The notes beneath the pieces are model-generated. The model was given only the letters and a program-made list of their open reading frames with translations. It searched no databases and had not been told where the DNA came from. The position numbers were made by a program, and so were the translations under genes. From Fulvivirga marina (GTDB lineage Bacteria > Bacteroidota > Bacteroidia > Cytophagales > Cyclobacteriaceae), in NCBI RefSeq assembly GCF_016775155.1, contig NZ_JAEUGD010000059.1, positions 1 to 64,000 on the forward strand: 64,000 bases of DNA, written 5' to 3'. Shown in pieces: positions 14,484-27,600 of the stretch; position 1 is the stretch's first letter; every line of letters begins with the position of its first letter.

Positions 14484-15430
14484 TACTCAGTCATTGATAC
14501 AAGTACACGACGCTCACCGGTGAAGGAGTTTCTTCCATGGCTTACCAGTTCGTTATCCACAATCAGCAGTTCATTTCTTTCCCATGGCGGAGCTATCGTC
14601 AACTTTTCAGTAGTATTCAAAATTTCCTTAACCATGGCTTCTGTTATTTGTGTACCATCGCCAAACTTAACGAACATAGGAAAATCTTCTGTTGATTCAT
14701 ACATAAACTGCATCATCTCATAAATCTCGCCGTCCAGATGGCTTGGGTGGAACTGATCGACCTGGTTAAACCACACTCGCTCTCCACTGCTTCTATGCTC
14801 AACGATCCCCTTACTTCTCTGTATTAGCCTCAGGCTGTCATCCTCTTTCCATTCAAACTCTATGCCATATTGCTTACAATATGCCTCCAGCTGTTCTTTA
14901 TTTTCCGTCTCGAAAGTATCTTGCCATGAGGGGCCTATTCCTTTTCCTCCATGTAGATTTCTGATATAAATTACTCCCTTTTTGTCAATTTCATCGACAA
15001 GGTCTTTATCCATATGGTTCAATATTTCTCTGCTATCTGCCAGCAGTGTTTCACCTCCGGTATCTGATGGCTGCATACAGCTAAAGAACAGTTTGCCTGG
15101 CCACTTGGCAGAGTATGACAACTCGTTGTGCATGGTGATGCGTTGTGTTTTGTCATATTCTGTTGAGGTATAAACATTGCCCGACAGCTTAGTTCTGGGA
15201 GAGTTGCCATCAATATAAGCCAAAAACTTATTGGCTATTGAATTAACAATATGCTGAAAAACTTCCATAGACTCGATCTGGATTCCCTGGAATTTTATAG
15301 CCCCAACTTCCAATAGGTCTCTCTCGATGTCACTCTCATTCTTTTTGTAATAGGCAATGAAATCATCCGGACTTAATTCATCCAGTTGTATTGCCATTGG
15401 CAAAGTCAGTTTTTTAGTAGTTTCGCTCAT
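14483..15430 (-). CDS. SyrP/TauD-type Fe(II)/2-oxoglutarate hydroxylase
   Basis: A 315-residue TauD/TfdA-family dioxygenase. The facial triad is visible: H101 and E103 in HNELSY, and H298 in LVSHGRNSF, with R307/R308 (ERR) for 2-oxoglutarate binding. The LFFSCMQP…GGETLLADSR stretch at 115-134 is typical of the SyrP-like subgroup that beta-hydroxylates amino acids on NRPS carrier domains, including Asp. The first metal-binding motif has Glu rather than Asp, as in several SyrP-like proteins. It is one-base coupled to the racemase gene. Beta-hydroxylation of the Asp loaded by the 44134-48732 NRPS is the simplest hypothesis. Confidence 0.92.
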   Translation of the reverse strand: MSETTKKLTLPMAIQLDELSPDDFIAYYKKNESDIERDLLEVGAIKFQGIQIESMEVFQHIVNSIANKFLAYIDGNSPRTKLSGNVYTSTEYDKTQRITMHNELSYSAKWPGKLFFSCMQPSDTGGETLLADSREILNHMDKDLVDEIDKKGVIYIRNLHGGKGIGPSWQDTFETENKEQLEAYCKQYGIEFEWKEDDSLRLIQRSKGIVEHRSSGERVWFNQVDQFHPSHLDGEIYEMMQFMYESTEDFPMFVKFGDGTQITEAMVKEILNTTEKLTIAPPWERNELLIVDNELVSHGRNSFTGERRVLVSMTE

Positions 15431-15479
15431 CTCTTTTATTTTTGTCTTTTAGAATTCTTTAAGATTATTAAAAAATCTG

Positions 15480-18400
15480 TTAGCAGGCCATTGTCTCCTC
15501 TGTTTTGTAAGGCTCCAACTTGCCCTGATTCATTTTGTATATCCTGTCAGCCACATCAAAATAGTGGTCATCGTGAGTGATGGCTACAATGATTTTACCC
15601 ATTTTTCTCATCTCCGGGAGCAATGTCCTGTAAAAGAACTTCCGATACTCAGGGTCCTGATCGGCAGCCCATTCGTCAAAGAGGTAAATGGGTGAATCTT
15701 CCAGGTAGCACTGAAACAGTGCCAGTCTTTTACGCTGGCCTCCCGAAAGTTCAATGGTATTGTATGTATTTTCTTTAATCACCACTTTATGGTCCAGCTG
15801 AAGTAATTTTAATAATTTATTCACTTCTTCCTCCCTATCCGTCACATTTTGACTGTATAGTTTCTCAAACAAATGTGCAGGACTAAATACGGTTGAAAAA
15901 TACTCACTAACTTCTGCACTGTCAACAACTTCATCATTGATCATCAACTCGCCCTGATCGGGTGTATACAAACCGGTCAAAAGTTTGGCGAAGGTTGTTT
16001 TCCCACTTCCATTACCTCCGATCAAAAACAGGATCTCCCCTGCATAGGCCTCCATATCTATAGGGCCTACACTAAACTGCTCATCTTTATTCTCTTTCTT
16101 ATAGCTAAAGCTCACCTGCCTGATCTTAATAGATTTTACCTCTGGGGGTCGGGGTGCAGGAAGTGCACTAAGATCCAGATTGGCTGGTATCTCCTCCCTG
16201 AAATGCTTCAGGCGGTTCCACGCCACCTTTAACTGCATCATTGCAGGCATGGCTCCAAGTATGGCATTGATGGGCCCTATCAGGTACAGAAGTATCACCA
16301 CAAAACTCATTAAAACATAAAGCTCTATGTGGGGAAACATTTCCGGCATACCAAAGGCCACTACCCCCAGCAATACTACAAGCAAAGACTCTCCTACCAG
16401 AAAAGCATTAACGAATCTAATATCAGCAGTGGAGATTTTCTTTTTGTATTGCTCAGCACTAATGGCCACATCCTCTTTATAGGCGAGTTTTTTATTTCTA
16501 TGCAAACTGATCTCTTTGAAGCCGTCTATCATACCATTGATCAACCGCATGAACACATTGCGTTCGTCTCGGGCATTTTCGTAATAAACGTTGGTACTCT
16601 TCCCCACAAAAAAGTAAATGGCCGACAGTGCCAGGATCAAAAAGATGGTGAGCAGCGTAGCCCAGAAGGCTATTGATGCCAGGTAAATAAAGGCTCCGGC
16701 AGCAGTGATGATGCTGGTGATCAGGGTAGCAAACACATTAGTCGACTCCCCGATGTAGTTGACATCGTCATTCAAAGCTGTATATACCCTGCCTCGGTCC
16801 ATAGATTCAAACTTTTGATAAGAGGTGGAAAATATTTTATCTATCAGTTCTATTCTCAGGTCATACACCAACCCTCTGGCAAATCTGATGAGATTAACCT
16901 GCACAAATCTTCTCCCCAAAAGGTATACACCCAGTATAAGGGCATAGTAGAAGACTATATACCTGAGCTCTATATCGGAACCAATAGCCGAAGTTACCAT
17001 TACAATTAGAATAACATTCGACAGTCCCGACAGTATACTCATCAATAGTATAACCGGAACTTTGCCAAGATATTGGTTTTTAAGCGGAAAACATAATGTA
17101 AAAAAATATGCTAAGTAACTGACTGCCATAGCAGTCAGTACCAATATGATCAATGCAGCAAAACTCACCGGTGACCATACCAGAATAGCCTCCCATGTAA
17201 AACCGGCAATGGCCTGTGGTAAGATATAAAAGGCAAATAAAAACGGTACTATCAGCAGCAAAGCTTTCAGGAATTTACCGACTTTGCTCCATGTAAGGGG
17301 AATATAGGCCCTTTCTCCTTTGAATATCGCCCTGATACCCATGACCGTAAAACCGATCACGATAAAGATATACAACACCAAAGTCAAAGATATCGATGAA
17401 TAAACCTTATCATTTCCATCACCCGGATCAAATTCTCTGGCTATCTCCTCTCCGGCCATTGCCTTCAAAATTTTATGACCGATCACGGGGGTATACTTGC
17501 TATTTGAGTTAGCCAACACGGCAACCCCCATCTTCTCATCTGGCCTGAATGCTACATAAGAGGTAAAGTTAGGGTTAGCACCCTCGTGCAGTATTTCATC
17601 GCTACCATCGAGCTTTACATGCCAGCCACGGGCATATGAAGCCATATTATGCAGTGGAACGGTTTTATCTCTGAGGTGGGTCAACCTGGCCAGGGCATAC
17701 ATAGATGAGTCTCCCTGTCCCATCTGAAAGGTGAGCCACTTCGCCATATCATTGGCATTGGAGATTACATAGCCGGCAGCATAGTTTCCCCTATAAACAG
17801 GAGCATCATATACCTGAGGGACAAAAAAACCGATTTTATATCCGACAGCCATCACATTAGTATCCAATGGGTTACCTACTGTTGTATTATCCAGCCCCAG
17901 CTTGTCTATAATATTATGCTGAAGGTAGTTCTCAAATGACTGGCCTGATACTTCCTGTACAATCAGGGCCAGCACATCGTAGTTAATAGTAGCGTACTCA
18001 TAGTTTGTACCTGGAATTTCATCCAACTCTTCTCCTATTAACTGTTTAACGGTACTCTCCAGGGCATCGTCATCTGTCGTCTCCGGAATTTTGGCTATGG
18101 TATTCCAAGGGATACCGCTGGTGTGATGGAGCAACTGTTCAATGGTTATAGTTTGTGGAGCTTCCTCATAGCTTACTTTAAACCAGGGCAGGTAATCAGA
18201 TACGCTTTTGTCCAGGTCAATTTTGCCCTGTTCCGCCAGTTGGGTTACAGCCATCGCGGTAAATGCCTTGCTACACGATCCTAACTCAAAAAGTGTAGCT
18301 GGTGTAACTTTCTTCTCAGCCTCCAGATCCGAATAACCGAAAGTCCTGATGAACGGCTTTCCGTCTTTCACTATTACAATGCTCATTCCAGGTATATCAC

Positions 18401-18542
18401 CCTCATCCATCAATGCTATTACTTCGGCTTCAGCCAATACCCTATCCAGATCATCGCTCTGAGCCAAAAGCACATTGGTACTCCATACTGCGACAAGGAC
18501 GCAGATAATCATTTTTATTTTTATCATATCAGTGCTATTCAT
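15480..18542 (-). CDS. Beta-lactamase-like domain fused to cyclic-peptide ABC exporter
   Basis: A 1020-residue fusion. Residues 1-27 are a signal peptide or first membrane segment. Residues of about 35-370 are a serine beta-lactamase/esterase-like domain with S89-x-x-K92 (SCSK) and H319-E-G; the second motif reads Y183-A-T rather than the usual Y-x-N. Residues of about 380-770 contain linker helices and the ABC transmembrane domain. Residues of about 800-1015 are the ATPase: Walker A GGNGSGKTT (842-850), signature LSGGQ (932-936), Walker B LFDE (954-957) and H990. The DEWAADQDP run is typical of SyrD/PvdE-type cyclic peptide exporters. The hydrolase part should lie in the periplasm, where it could mature or disarm the exported peptide. 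The reading frame is unbroken through the junction. Confidence 0.92.
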   Translation of the reverse strand: MNSTDMIKIKMIICVLVAVWSTNVLLAQSDDLDRVLAEAEVIALMDEGDIPGMSIVIVKDGKPFIRTFGYSDLEAEKKVTPATLFELGSCSKAFTAMAVTQLAEQGKIDLDKSVSDYLPWFKVSYEEAPQTITIEQLLHHTSGIPWNTIAKIPETTDDDALESTVKQLIGEELDEIPGTNYEYATINYDVLALIVQEVSGQSFENYLQHNIIDKLGLDNTTVGNPLDTNVMAVGYKIGFFVPQVYDAPVYRGNYAAGYVISNANDMAKWLTFQMGQGDSSMYALARLTHLRDKTVPLHNMASYARGWHVKLDGSDEILHEGANPNFTSYVAFRPDEKMGVAVLANSNSKYTPVIGHKILKAMAGEEIAREFDPGDGNDKVYSSISLTLVLYIFIVIGFTVMGIRAIFKGERAYIPLTWSKVGKFLKALLLIVPFLFAFYILPQAIAGFTWEAILVWSPVSFAALIILVLTAMAVSYLAYFFTLCFPLKNQYLGKVPVILLMSILSGLSNVILIVMVTSAIGSDIELRYIVFYYALILGVYLLGRRFVQVNLIRFARGLVYDLRIELIDKIFSTSYQKFESMDRGRVYTALNDDVNYIGESTNVFATLITSIITAAGAFIYLASIAFWATLLTIFLILALSAIYFFVGKSTNVYYENARDERNVFMRLINGMIDGFKEISLHRNKKLAYKEDVAISAEQYKKKISTADIRFVNAFLVGESLLVVLLGVVAFGMPEMFPHIELYVLMSFVVILLYLIGPINAILGAMPAMMQLKVAWNRLKHFREEIPANLDLSALPAPRPPEVKSIKIRQVSFSYKKENKDEQFSVGPIDMEAYAGEILFLIGGNGSGKTTFAKLLTGLYTPDQGELMINDEVVDSAEVSEYFSTVFSPAHLFEKLYSQNVTDREEEVNKLLKLLQLDHKVVIKENTYNTIELSGGQRKRLALFQCYLEDSPIYLFDEWAADQDPEYRKFFYRTLLPEMRKMGKIIVAITHDDHYFDVADRIYKMNQGKLEPYKTEETMAC

Positions 18543-18620
18543 GTGGCTAGATCACCAGCATATTTTAACATTATTCTACCGAAGGTTCATTTTGAGCCTT
18601 CAAAAGAAATGGTCCTATTT

Positions 18621-21600
18621 TTATACTCCTTCCGGAATCGTTTTGTTTCGATTATTGAGGGTGACTTCTATTTCCTCTACAACCTGCTTCACCCTGGGAT
18701 CCAGCAGTATAGAAAAGTGATCGCCCTCTATTTCAGTATATTTTATTTCACTTTCAAAGTACTCCGATACCTGATCAATGCTATAGTCTGTATCAGCGGC
18801 CTTCACATAAACCAACTTTGCCTTCAGTTGCCCTTTAATGCTGTATTGCAGCACTGCATTTTCCAGGGTTCTTATGGTATTAAGATACAACACCATCAAT
18901 TGAGTATCGGTATGCTCAAAATCAGGTATCAGTGGCACGATGTCACGAGGTACCATCTTCTTCACCTGGTTCATATCAGGGAGTTCGCTGAGTAGCTCAA
19001 CGGCTCGACCCCACACCTCTTGCAAGGTATCCGACTGTTGTAGTTCAGCATGCCGTTCATGAAGTATGTCTTTCAATAGCGCTTTTTCCTCTTCCACCTC
19101 AAACCGTGCCGCCGTTTCAGCATGTTCCAATGGCAGGATAGTGTCTATCATAACCAGAACATCAACCTTTTCACCAGCCGCTTCCAGTTGCCGTACAACT
19201 TCATAGGCTATGGTACCACCAGTACTCCACCCCACTATTTTATAGGGGCCTTCCTGCTGCACTGTTTTCATCTGATCTATATATAATGAAGCCAGTTCTT
19301 CAATGCTCACATTCAAGGGGTTAATATTTTTCAAAGACGGGCTTCGAAGCCCCCAACAGGTGTAATCACTGATATGTCTGGCCAGCGCCAGATATCCTTG
19401 AACATCTCCGCTTCCATCATGTATAAAAAAGAGTTTCTCATCAGGCGAATCCCCCAGCTTAAGAAGAGTCAAAAGCTCTCCATCCACCGCCAACCGTCTT
19501 TTGTTTCTTTGTATCTTATCACATATCGCAGCTATTGTAGGCGATGTAAATATGTCGACCAGGGAAATTTCACTTTCAAAAACCTTATTAATGCGATAAA
19601 CCATTTTAGTGGCTTTGAGCGATTGTCCCCCAAGTTCGAAAAAGTTTTGGTTTACACCAATACGACTGCTGTCTATCTCCAAAATTTCCGCCCATATAGC
19701 AGCCAGTTGTTTCTCTTCTCTATTCGAAGGGCTAACAACTTCAACCTGAAGCTCCTTATCAGGATCGGGAAGTGACCTCCTGTCAAGTTTGCCATTAGAA
19801 GTAACAGGTAATTTGTCCATAGGAACAAAATATGCCGGTACCATGTAGGCTGGTAAGTTTTCCAGCAGATAGTCGCGCAGTTCAGCGCTCTCTATGTTAT
19901 CGCTCACATAGTAGGCCACGAGGTACTTGTCACTTTCCCCACCTTTGGCAACCACTGCCGCCTCACTCACCTCTTGATGTGCCAAAAGCCATCTTTCTAT
20001 TTCTCCAGGCTCTACTCTGTAGCCTCTTACTTTAACCTGGTCATCTACCCTACCTAAAAACTCTATACTACCATCGGGCATCCATCTGGCTAAATCACCT
20101 GTTCGGTAAAGGCGCTTTCCTGATACCTGTTTGCTTTCAACAAATTTTTCCAATGTCATATCCTGCCTGCCCAGATATTCACGGGCAAGCCCCTTGCCGG
20201 CAACACATAGTTCACCGGGCACCATTATCGGGCATAAGGTTCCACTGTTGTTTGTTATATAAACCTCCCTATTCGCTATGGGTTGACCGATATGCGACGT
20301 TTTGGTGATATCTGTTATGTGATTATAGGTAATACAAACTGTGGACTCCGAAGGCCCATAGGTATTATAAACGGGATATTTATTAATAAGCTTATCAACG
20401 TGACGCGGCAATAACAGGTCACCTCCACTTATAATAGCTCTGAGGCTGCTCAGTTCGTCAGCATGATGATTTAGCTCATTGATTACCAGCGGCGTAGTAC
20501 TTAACAGTGTAGCTTTATGGGTCTTAATAGCCTCTGTCATATACTTGGTATCACGTCCACCCGATGGCATGATGACCACGCTTGCTCCTGAAATAAACGC
20601 AGGAAATACCTCCTCTACCACTGTGTCAAAAGAAATAGAAGCTTGCTGGATGACTTTATCTTCTGCTGTAACCGAAAAATGTTTGGCGAATGTCAGTGTA
20701 TAGTCCAGAAGCGAATCATGTTCGATCACTATTCCCTTAGGTTTACCTGTACTCCCCGAAGTAAAGATCACATAAGCAGAGCTTTGGGGATCAATAGCTG
20801 CACATGGGTTTTCAGTTGGCATTTCATGGAGAATGTTCTTTCCCTTTGCCAAATTTACTGTACTAACTGTTGTCTCCAAGCCGGCCAACTGCTCGTACAA
20901 ATCTGTAATAACCCACTTGGGTCTGGCCTCCTGAATCATGGTTTTTATTCTCTCTGATGGGTATTCAGGATCCAAGGGTACATAGGCTGCTCCGGACTTC
21001 AATACGGCCATCATGGCTATCAACATTTCCGGTGACCTGCTCACATAAATACCAATAATATCTTCTGCCTGTACCTGACAGGTGCCTAGTAGGTAGTTTG
21101 CCAGCCTGTTGACCTGCTCATTGAACTGATGATAAGTCAAGGTTTGTTCATCATAAATAATCCCCGGCCTGCTGCCATGGATGCTGACCTGCTTCTCGAA
21201 AAGGTCCACCACGTTGGTATCTGAAGGGTAAGTCACCGCAGTATCGTTAAACCTTGCAATCAATTTCCGATCGTCTTCAGACAGAATATTGATCTCTGAA
21301 AGTTTCACCTGACTATCGGAAATTACTTCATTCACTATAGACTTAAAGCATGATGCAAACCTTCTTATAGTCTCCTCCCGAAATAGTGCCGTAGCATACT
21401 CAAACCCAAGCTGGATATTCTCCTGTCCTTCGGTGCCTATCAGCGTCAGGTCAAACTGCGATACTACAGTATCCATTGGGTAAGGTTCGGCACTCAATCC
21501 TTTAGGTCGGTGCCCATCCTCCTCCTGCCGATGATGAAAAGAAAACATCACATCGAAAAGTGGATTCCTGCTGGTATCACGGCGAATATTCAATGCATCC

Positions 21601-24600
21601 ACCAGCTCTTCATAAGGGTAAACCTGATTATCCAGTCCGGCAACAGCCACCGCCTGCATTTCAGATAAAAAGGTTTCGAAACCGAGTTCACCTTTAGGGT
21701 TAAAACGAAGAGGGAGTGTGTTAACGAACATACCGATCATGCTTTCCAGATCGCTATGCTCACGACCAGCCACGGGCGTGCCAATAACAATATCTTCTTG
21801 ATTACCCAGTCTGCTTAACAGTACATTGTATATACCCAGGATGATCATAAACATGGTGGTACCCTGAGCAGCGGCCAATTCCCTCAATGCCAGGGTTTCC
21901 TCTACCCCCAATTCAAAAGTGTAATAAGCTCCCTGATCATGTTTTATCATGGGTCTTACATAGTCTGACGGCAGATCAAGCGCATGTATCTCGTCAGCAA
22001 ACATATCCATCCAGAATGCCTTTTGACGTGCCTTCAGCTCTTGTTGAGCTGCACTTTGCTGCCATACGGCATAATCTTTATACTGAAGTCTTGGTTCTGG
22101 AAGTGTACTGCCATTATAAAGGGCTATTAAATCTGCCACCAAAATGTTTTGCGAAACACCATCGGTTATCATATGGTGCATATCCATCATTAAAATCTGG
22201 TCATCAACATTCTTATCCGGATTTGTTACCAACGCAACCCTGATCAAGGGGGCTTCACTCAGGTCAAATGGCCTGATGAATTCACGGATAATCCCTGGTA
22301 CTTCTTTCTCTCCGGCTCTATAAAATTCCAGATTAAAATTTGTTTCAGTATTTATTTTTTGTTGAGGTTCGTCATTCACCACCACAAAAGAAGTTCGTAG
22401 GCTTTCGTGCCTCTTGATCAGTTGCTCAAAAGCAGCCTGGAGTTGTACCTTGTCCAGGCCTCCTTTAAACTTCACCACCTGTGGCATGTTATAAGCCAAT
22501 GAGTCTTTATCAAACTCATACAAGAAGTATAACCTTCTTTGTGCGGCAGATAAAGGGTAGTATGCCTTTGATTCTGCCTTTTCTATGCCACTAAAGGATG
22601 ATTTATCCAGTGACAGGATGTAGTGCCCGAGAGACCGGATATCCTGATGCTGAAATACTTCCTTCAAAGGCACTTCCACTGCCATCTCTTTATAAAGTTT
22701 ATTTACAAGGGCCGTAGCACGCAAAGAGTGTCCTCCCAAATCAAAGAAGCTCCGGGTTACACTGATCTGGTCCTTATCGAGCTTAAGTACATCTGCCCAA
22801 ACACTGACGAGTTCCTTCTCTATGTCATTGGCAGGTGCAACATACGCCTCCTTACCTGTATCAGGTTCTGGAAGGGATTTTCTATCTACTTTACCACTGG
22901 CTGTAAGTGGTATAGCCTCCATGTAGATATACTTTGCCGGAATCATATAATCAGGAAGCAAGCCTGACAGATGATTTTTTATAACTTCTGGTGCCAGTGA
23001 CTGTGCTGCCACATAATATGCCACAAGCTGTCGGTCACCAGACTGCTCAGAGGTAATCACAACCACTTCGCTGATCTGCTCATGAGTCGCTAGCTGATGC
23101 TCTATTTCACCAAGCTCGATCCTGAATCCTCTGACTTTTACCTGATGATCTAACCTTCCGAAAAATTCCAAGTCGCCGTTTGAGTTCCATCTGGCAAGAT
23201 CACCTGTTCTATAGATCAATGAACCCGGTGAGTACGGATTACTTACAAACCGCTCACTGGTTAGCGTCTCGTTATTGAGGTAGCCTAGTGCCAATCCCTC
23301 TCCGCCTATATAGAGTTCTCCAGTTACGCCTTTTGGTAATAGTTTTTTGTTGTCATCCAAAATATAAATGCTGGTATTGCCGATCGGTTTTCCAATAGAC
23401 ACTCTACCTGTTGTTTCCCGGGTAACGTGCTTTATGGTTGAGGTAACTGTGGTTTCCGTAGGGCCGTATTCATTATAAAACTCCCAGTTAGCATAAAACT
23501 TGTTTGCTATTTGTTTACGACATTCCTCACCTCCTGACACCACGCGTCTGACGGTGGTTGAAGCATTCAGTTCTACAGTTTCTAAAAAGGATGGTGTGGC
23601 ATGTATGTGAGTGACTTTGTGTCTGGACAAGTAGTCATTAATGCTAATATTATCACTTAAGGCATTTTTATCTGGCAACACAAGGGCGGCTCCATTGAGC
23701 AGGGCCAGCCAGATCTGCTCTACTGAGGCATCAAAAATAATGGTAGAGAACTGCAATATTCTATCCTGCTCATGAACTCCGAACTGCTCGGTCTGAGATA
23801 TAATCAGACTGACTACTGCACTATGTTTGATCATTACCCCTTTTGGCTTGCCCGTTGATCCGGATGTATAAAGGGTGTAGGCCATACTCTCAGCTGAAAC
23901 GGATAGCTGTAGATCCAGCTTGTCTTCCCTATCAATGGCATCTTCATCAATATTAGTAACCGTTATGTGCTTTTCATAAACATTGACATAGCTGTCATTA
24001 GTGATCAGATTTACCAACCCGCTTTCACGGATAATATTCAAATTACGACTTTCAGGATGAGCTGCATCCAAAGGCAAATACGCAGCACCCGTTTTGAGTA
24101 TACCTACTATACCTACGATCAGCTCCACGGACTTGTCCATAATTATACCTACGATATCACCCTCTACGACTCCCTGCTTGCGCAAATGGTTAGCCAGTTG
24201 ATTTGCTCTATCATTTAACTGCTGATAGGTAAGGTGTGTATCATTATGAATTATAGCAATGTTTTCCTCTGATCTTCTTACCTGTTTTTCAAAAAGAGAG
24301 GTAAGTGTTTCTCCTTTTGGATAGTCTTTTTGGGTATTATTAAAACCGTAGAGTATCTCATGGGTTTCTGCATCTGATATAATGCTATCACTATCCATCA
24401 CCTCGTCTGGTGTTCCCAGCATAGAGGTTATTACTTTTATGAAGTAATCAAAAAGCTTATTTGCTGTATCCTCATCCATAAACGAGGTGAAATAGCCCAT
24501 CACGCACTTCAGGTCACCCTCTGTTTTATCCACGGCAAAGGACAATAGTGAGTTATCATATGCTCCCCCCATGCCTGACGGACTATTGCCTTCACCATTT

Positions 24601-27600
24601 GCTGCTTTTATCTCTTTCAGGTCATTCTTATCCAGACTATCATAAACATGGAAATCGGTATAATTAAAAATAATATCTGTAATAGGGTTTTGCCATGTAA
24701 AGGGCTCATAAATAGCCTCTACAATCCTGGAAAGAGATACCTTATCATATTGTTTCAATTTGCTAAGCTTCTCGTCTACCTGTAGCATATACTGTCCCCA
24801 GGAGATATCATTGGGTACATCAACCCTGACAGGAACTGTATTTAAAAAGCAGCCTATCACTTTATCTGCATCTTCCAGGGCCGGACGGTTATTAGCAATC
24901 AAGCCTATGGTAATGTCATTTTCATGTGTAAACATTTTTAATGAATACACAAAAGCGGCAAAACAAATATTTTTAATACTCACCTGCTGCTCCTTAGCCT
25001 TGGCGGCCAGCCTGGCATTGAGGCCTTTAGGAAATTTCTTATCGCAGATGATCAATTCATTCTCCTTACTATTGACATCAAATGAAAATCTCTTGTACCC
25101 TTCAAGTTCCTCTCGCCAATACCCGATAACGGATTGATCACGGGCAGCAACCAATTGTTCAAAAACAAAATCCTTATAGCTGGTTTTCAGCATTTCCGGT
25201 TTGAATTGAGGATTTTCATGAAGCGCAACATAAATATTGTTGAGTTCCGTATTAAATGAAGCATCGCTCCAACCATCAATGATAGCGTGATGACAGATAA
25301 AGCATACACAGTAGGTGTCTTTACCAAGGGCAAATGTGGTAAAACGCCACAAGCCCCGCTGATCTATTTTAAATACATCTGCCCTATCATTACGCAGGTA
25401 GTCGACAACGGCCTGATGCTGCTGGCTCTTACCCATACTAGACAGATCATAATGAGATATCTTCGCATCAGTTGTGGTATGCAAGATTTGGTATAGGTCA
25501 TCCCTGTCCTGATAAAATCCAGTTCGCAGCATCTGGTGCTTTTCTACCATTAATTGCAGCGCATGATGTAACACAGTGAGATCCATCTCCGGGTATTTCA
25601 CAATATTTACCCTCTGATTATGATAAGTGCCCGGTTCTTTCAGCGAATGAAAGAGCATCCCTTTCTGTATATCTGTAGCAGGATATATATCTTCTATTTT
25701 CGAGGCATCCAGCTCCTTATTCTGAGCCAAAATTTCCCTCTTTCTCTCCTCAACTTCCTGTTTTATTTCATTCAGCAAGTTTGTATTACCTGAAGATGAT
25801 AATCCTGCTTTCCCTACACATTTGGAAAATTCCATTATGCTAGGGTGGGTATACAACTCTGCAACACTGACTTTGATAGCTAACCTCTTATTTACTTCTC
25901 CAATTAGTCTTATTGCTACCATGGAGTCGCCCCCAAGACTAAAGAAGTTACTGGTAATACTTACCTGGTCAAGTTTTAGCATCTCTGCCCATATTTCCTC
26001 CAGGCGTTCCTCCATCTTATTTCGTGGTGCAACGTAAAGACCTTCCTGCGATACTTCTATCTCAGGGAGCATTCTTCTATTTACTTTGCCATTAGAGGTC
26101 TGTGGTATTTTATCAATGACAGCAAAGTATGCGGGTATCATATAATCAGGAAGCACCCCTGCCAGGTGTGATCTTAATTCGGTTATGTCCACACCTTGCT
26201 CACTAACAATATATGCGTGAAGGGTAATGTTCCCATTCCTATCTTTCCTGTCAATAACTATCGCATCGTCCACCGGGTCATATTTCAGCACCTGGCTTTC
26301 GATTTCTCCGAGTTCTATTCTAAATCCTCTGACCTTCACCTGGCTATCCAGCCTACCCAAATACTCCATCTCACCAGAAGCCATAAGGCGCACTCCATCA
26401 CCTGAGCGGTATAGCCTCTCATCAGGGTTATAGGGGTTTATGATAAATCGTTCACTGGTTAGCTTTTCCTTATTGAGATATCCTCTTCCTACCCCATCTC
26501 CTCCTACAAACAATTCTCCTTTTACCCCGAATGGAACCAGTTTTAAATGATTATCAAAAACATAACATGAAAGTGTAGGGATTGGTGTTCCTATGTTGCT
26601 GATATTATGCTCAATTTCATAGGCTCCTATTTCTTTATAGGTTACATGTACCGTTGTCTCGGTGATGCCATACATATTGATAAGCCTGGTATCGGGGTAT
26701 TTCTGATACCATGATCTAAGCTGGTAAGGTTTTAAGGCCTCTCCTCCAAATATCACATACCTCAGACTTAGCCTATTTTTACTCTCAACACTATCAGCAG
26801 CAATCAGGTTATAAAATGCAGAAGGGGTCTGGTTGAGTATGGTAACTTTTTTCTCCAGCATAAGCTTTAAAAACCCTGAAGGTTCTCTGGAAAGTTCTTT
26901 AGGAATGATAATGAGCTTACCCCCGTAAAGCAGTGCTCCATACATTTCCCACACGCTAAAATCAAAGCAGTGGCTATGGAACATAGTCCATACGTCCCGG
27001 TTATTGAAGTCAAACTGTAATTCATCATTAAACAGCAGCCTGACCACATTCCTATGCTCAATTATTACACCTTTCGGGTTACCCGTGGTACCAGAGGTAT
27101 AAATAATATAGCACATGTCAGCTGGCTGGTTAACATGTGGTGGGTTAGACAGATCATAAATCGATGTATCTGTCTCTCTTATATTTAGGGCAGTAACCTG
27201 ATACTTCACTTCCTGCTCAGTGGTCAGGAGGATATCAACACCGCTATCCGAAAGCGTATATTCAATCCTGTCTTCAGGGTAATCCACGTCAATAGGCAAA
27301 TAAGCTCCGCCAGCCTTCAAAATGGCCAGCATGCCAACTACTGTTTCTATAGTTCGGTCAGTCAGCAGTCCAACTATCGTATCCGGGCCTACTCCCTTGT
27401 CTCGCAGCAACCACGCCAGCTGGTTACTTTTCTCATTTAATTCTTTATAGGTAAGCTGTTCGTCCCTGAACTCCAAAGCCACGTTATCGGGAAAGTTGGC
27501 GGCCTGCTCTTCAAATAATTGGTGTATTAATTTTTCTTTAGGGAAACCTACATCCAGATAATTAAGCGCATGCAACAGGTGATCTTTCTCATTTTCAGAA

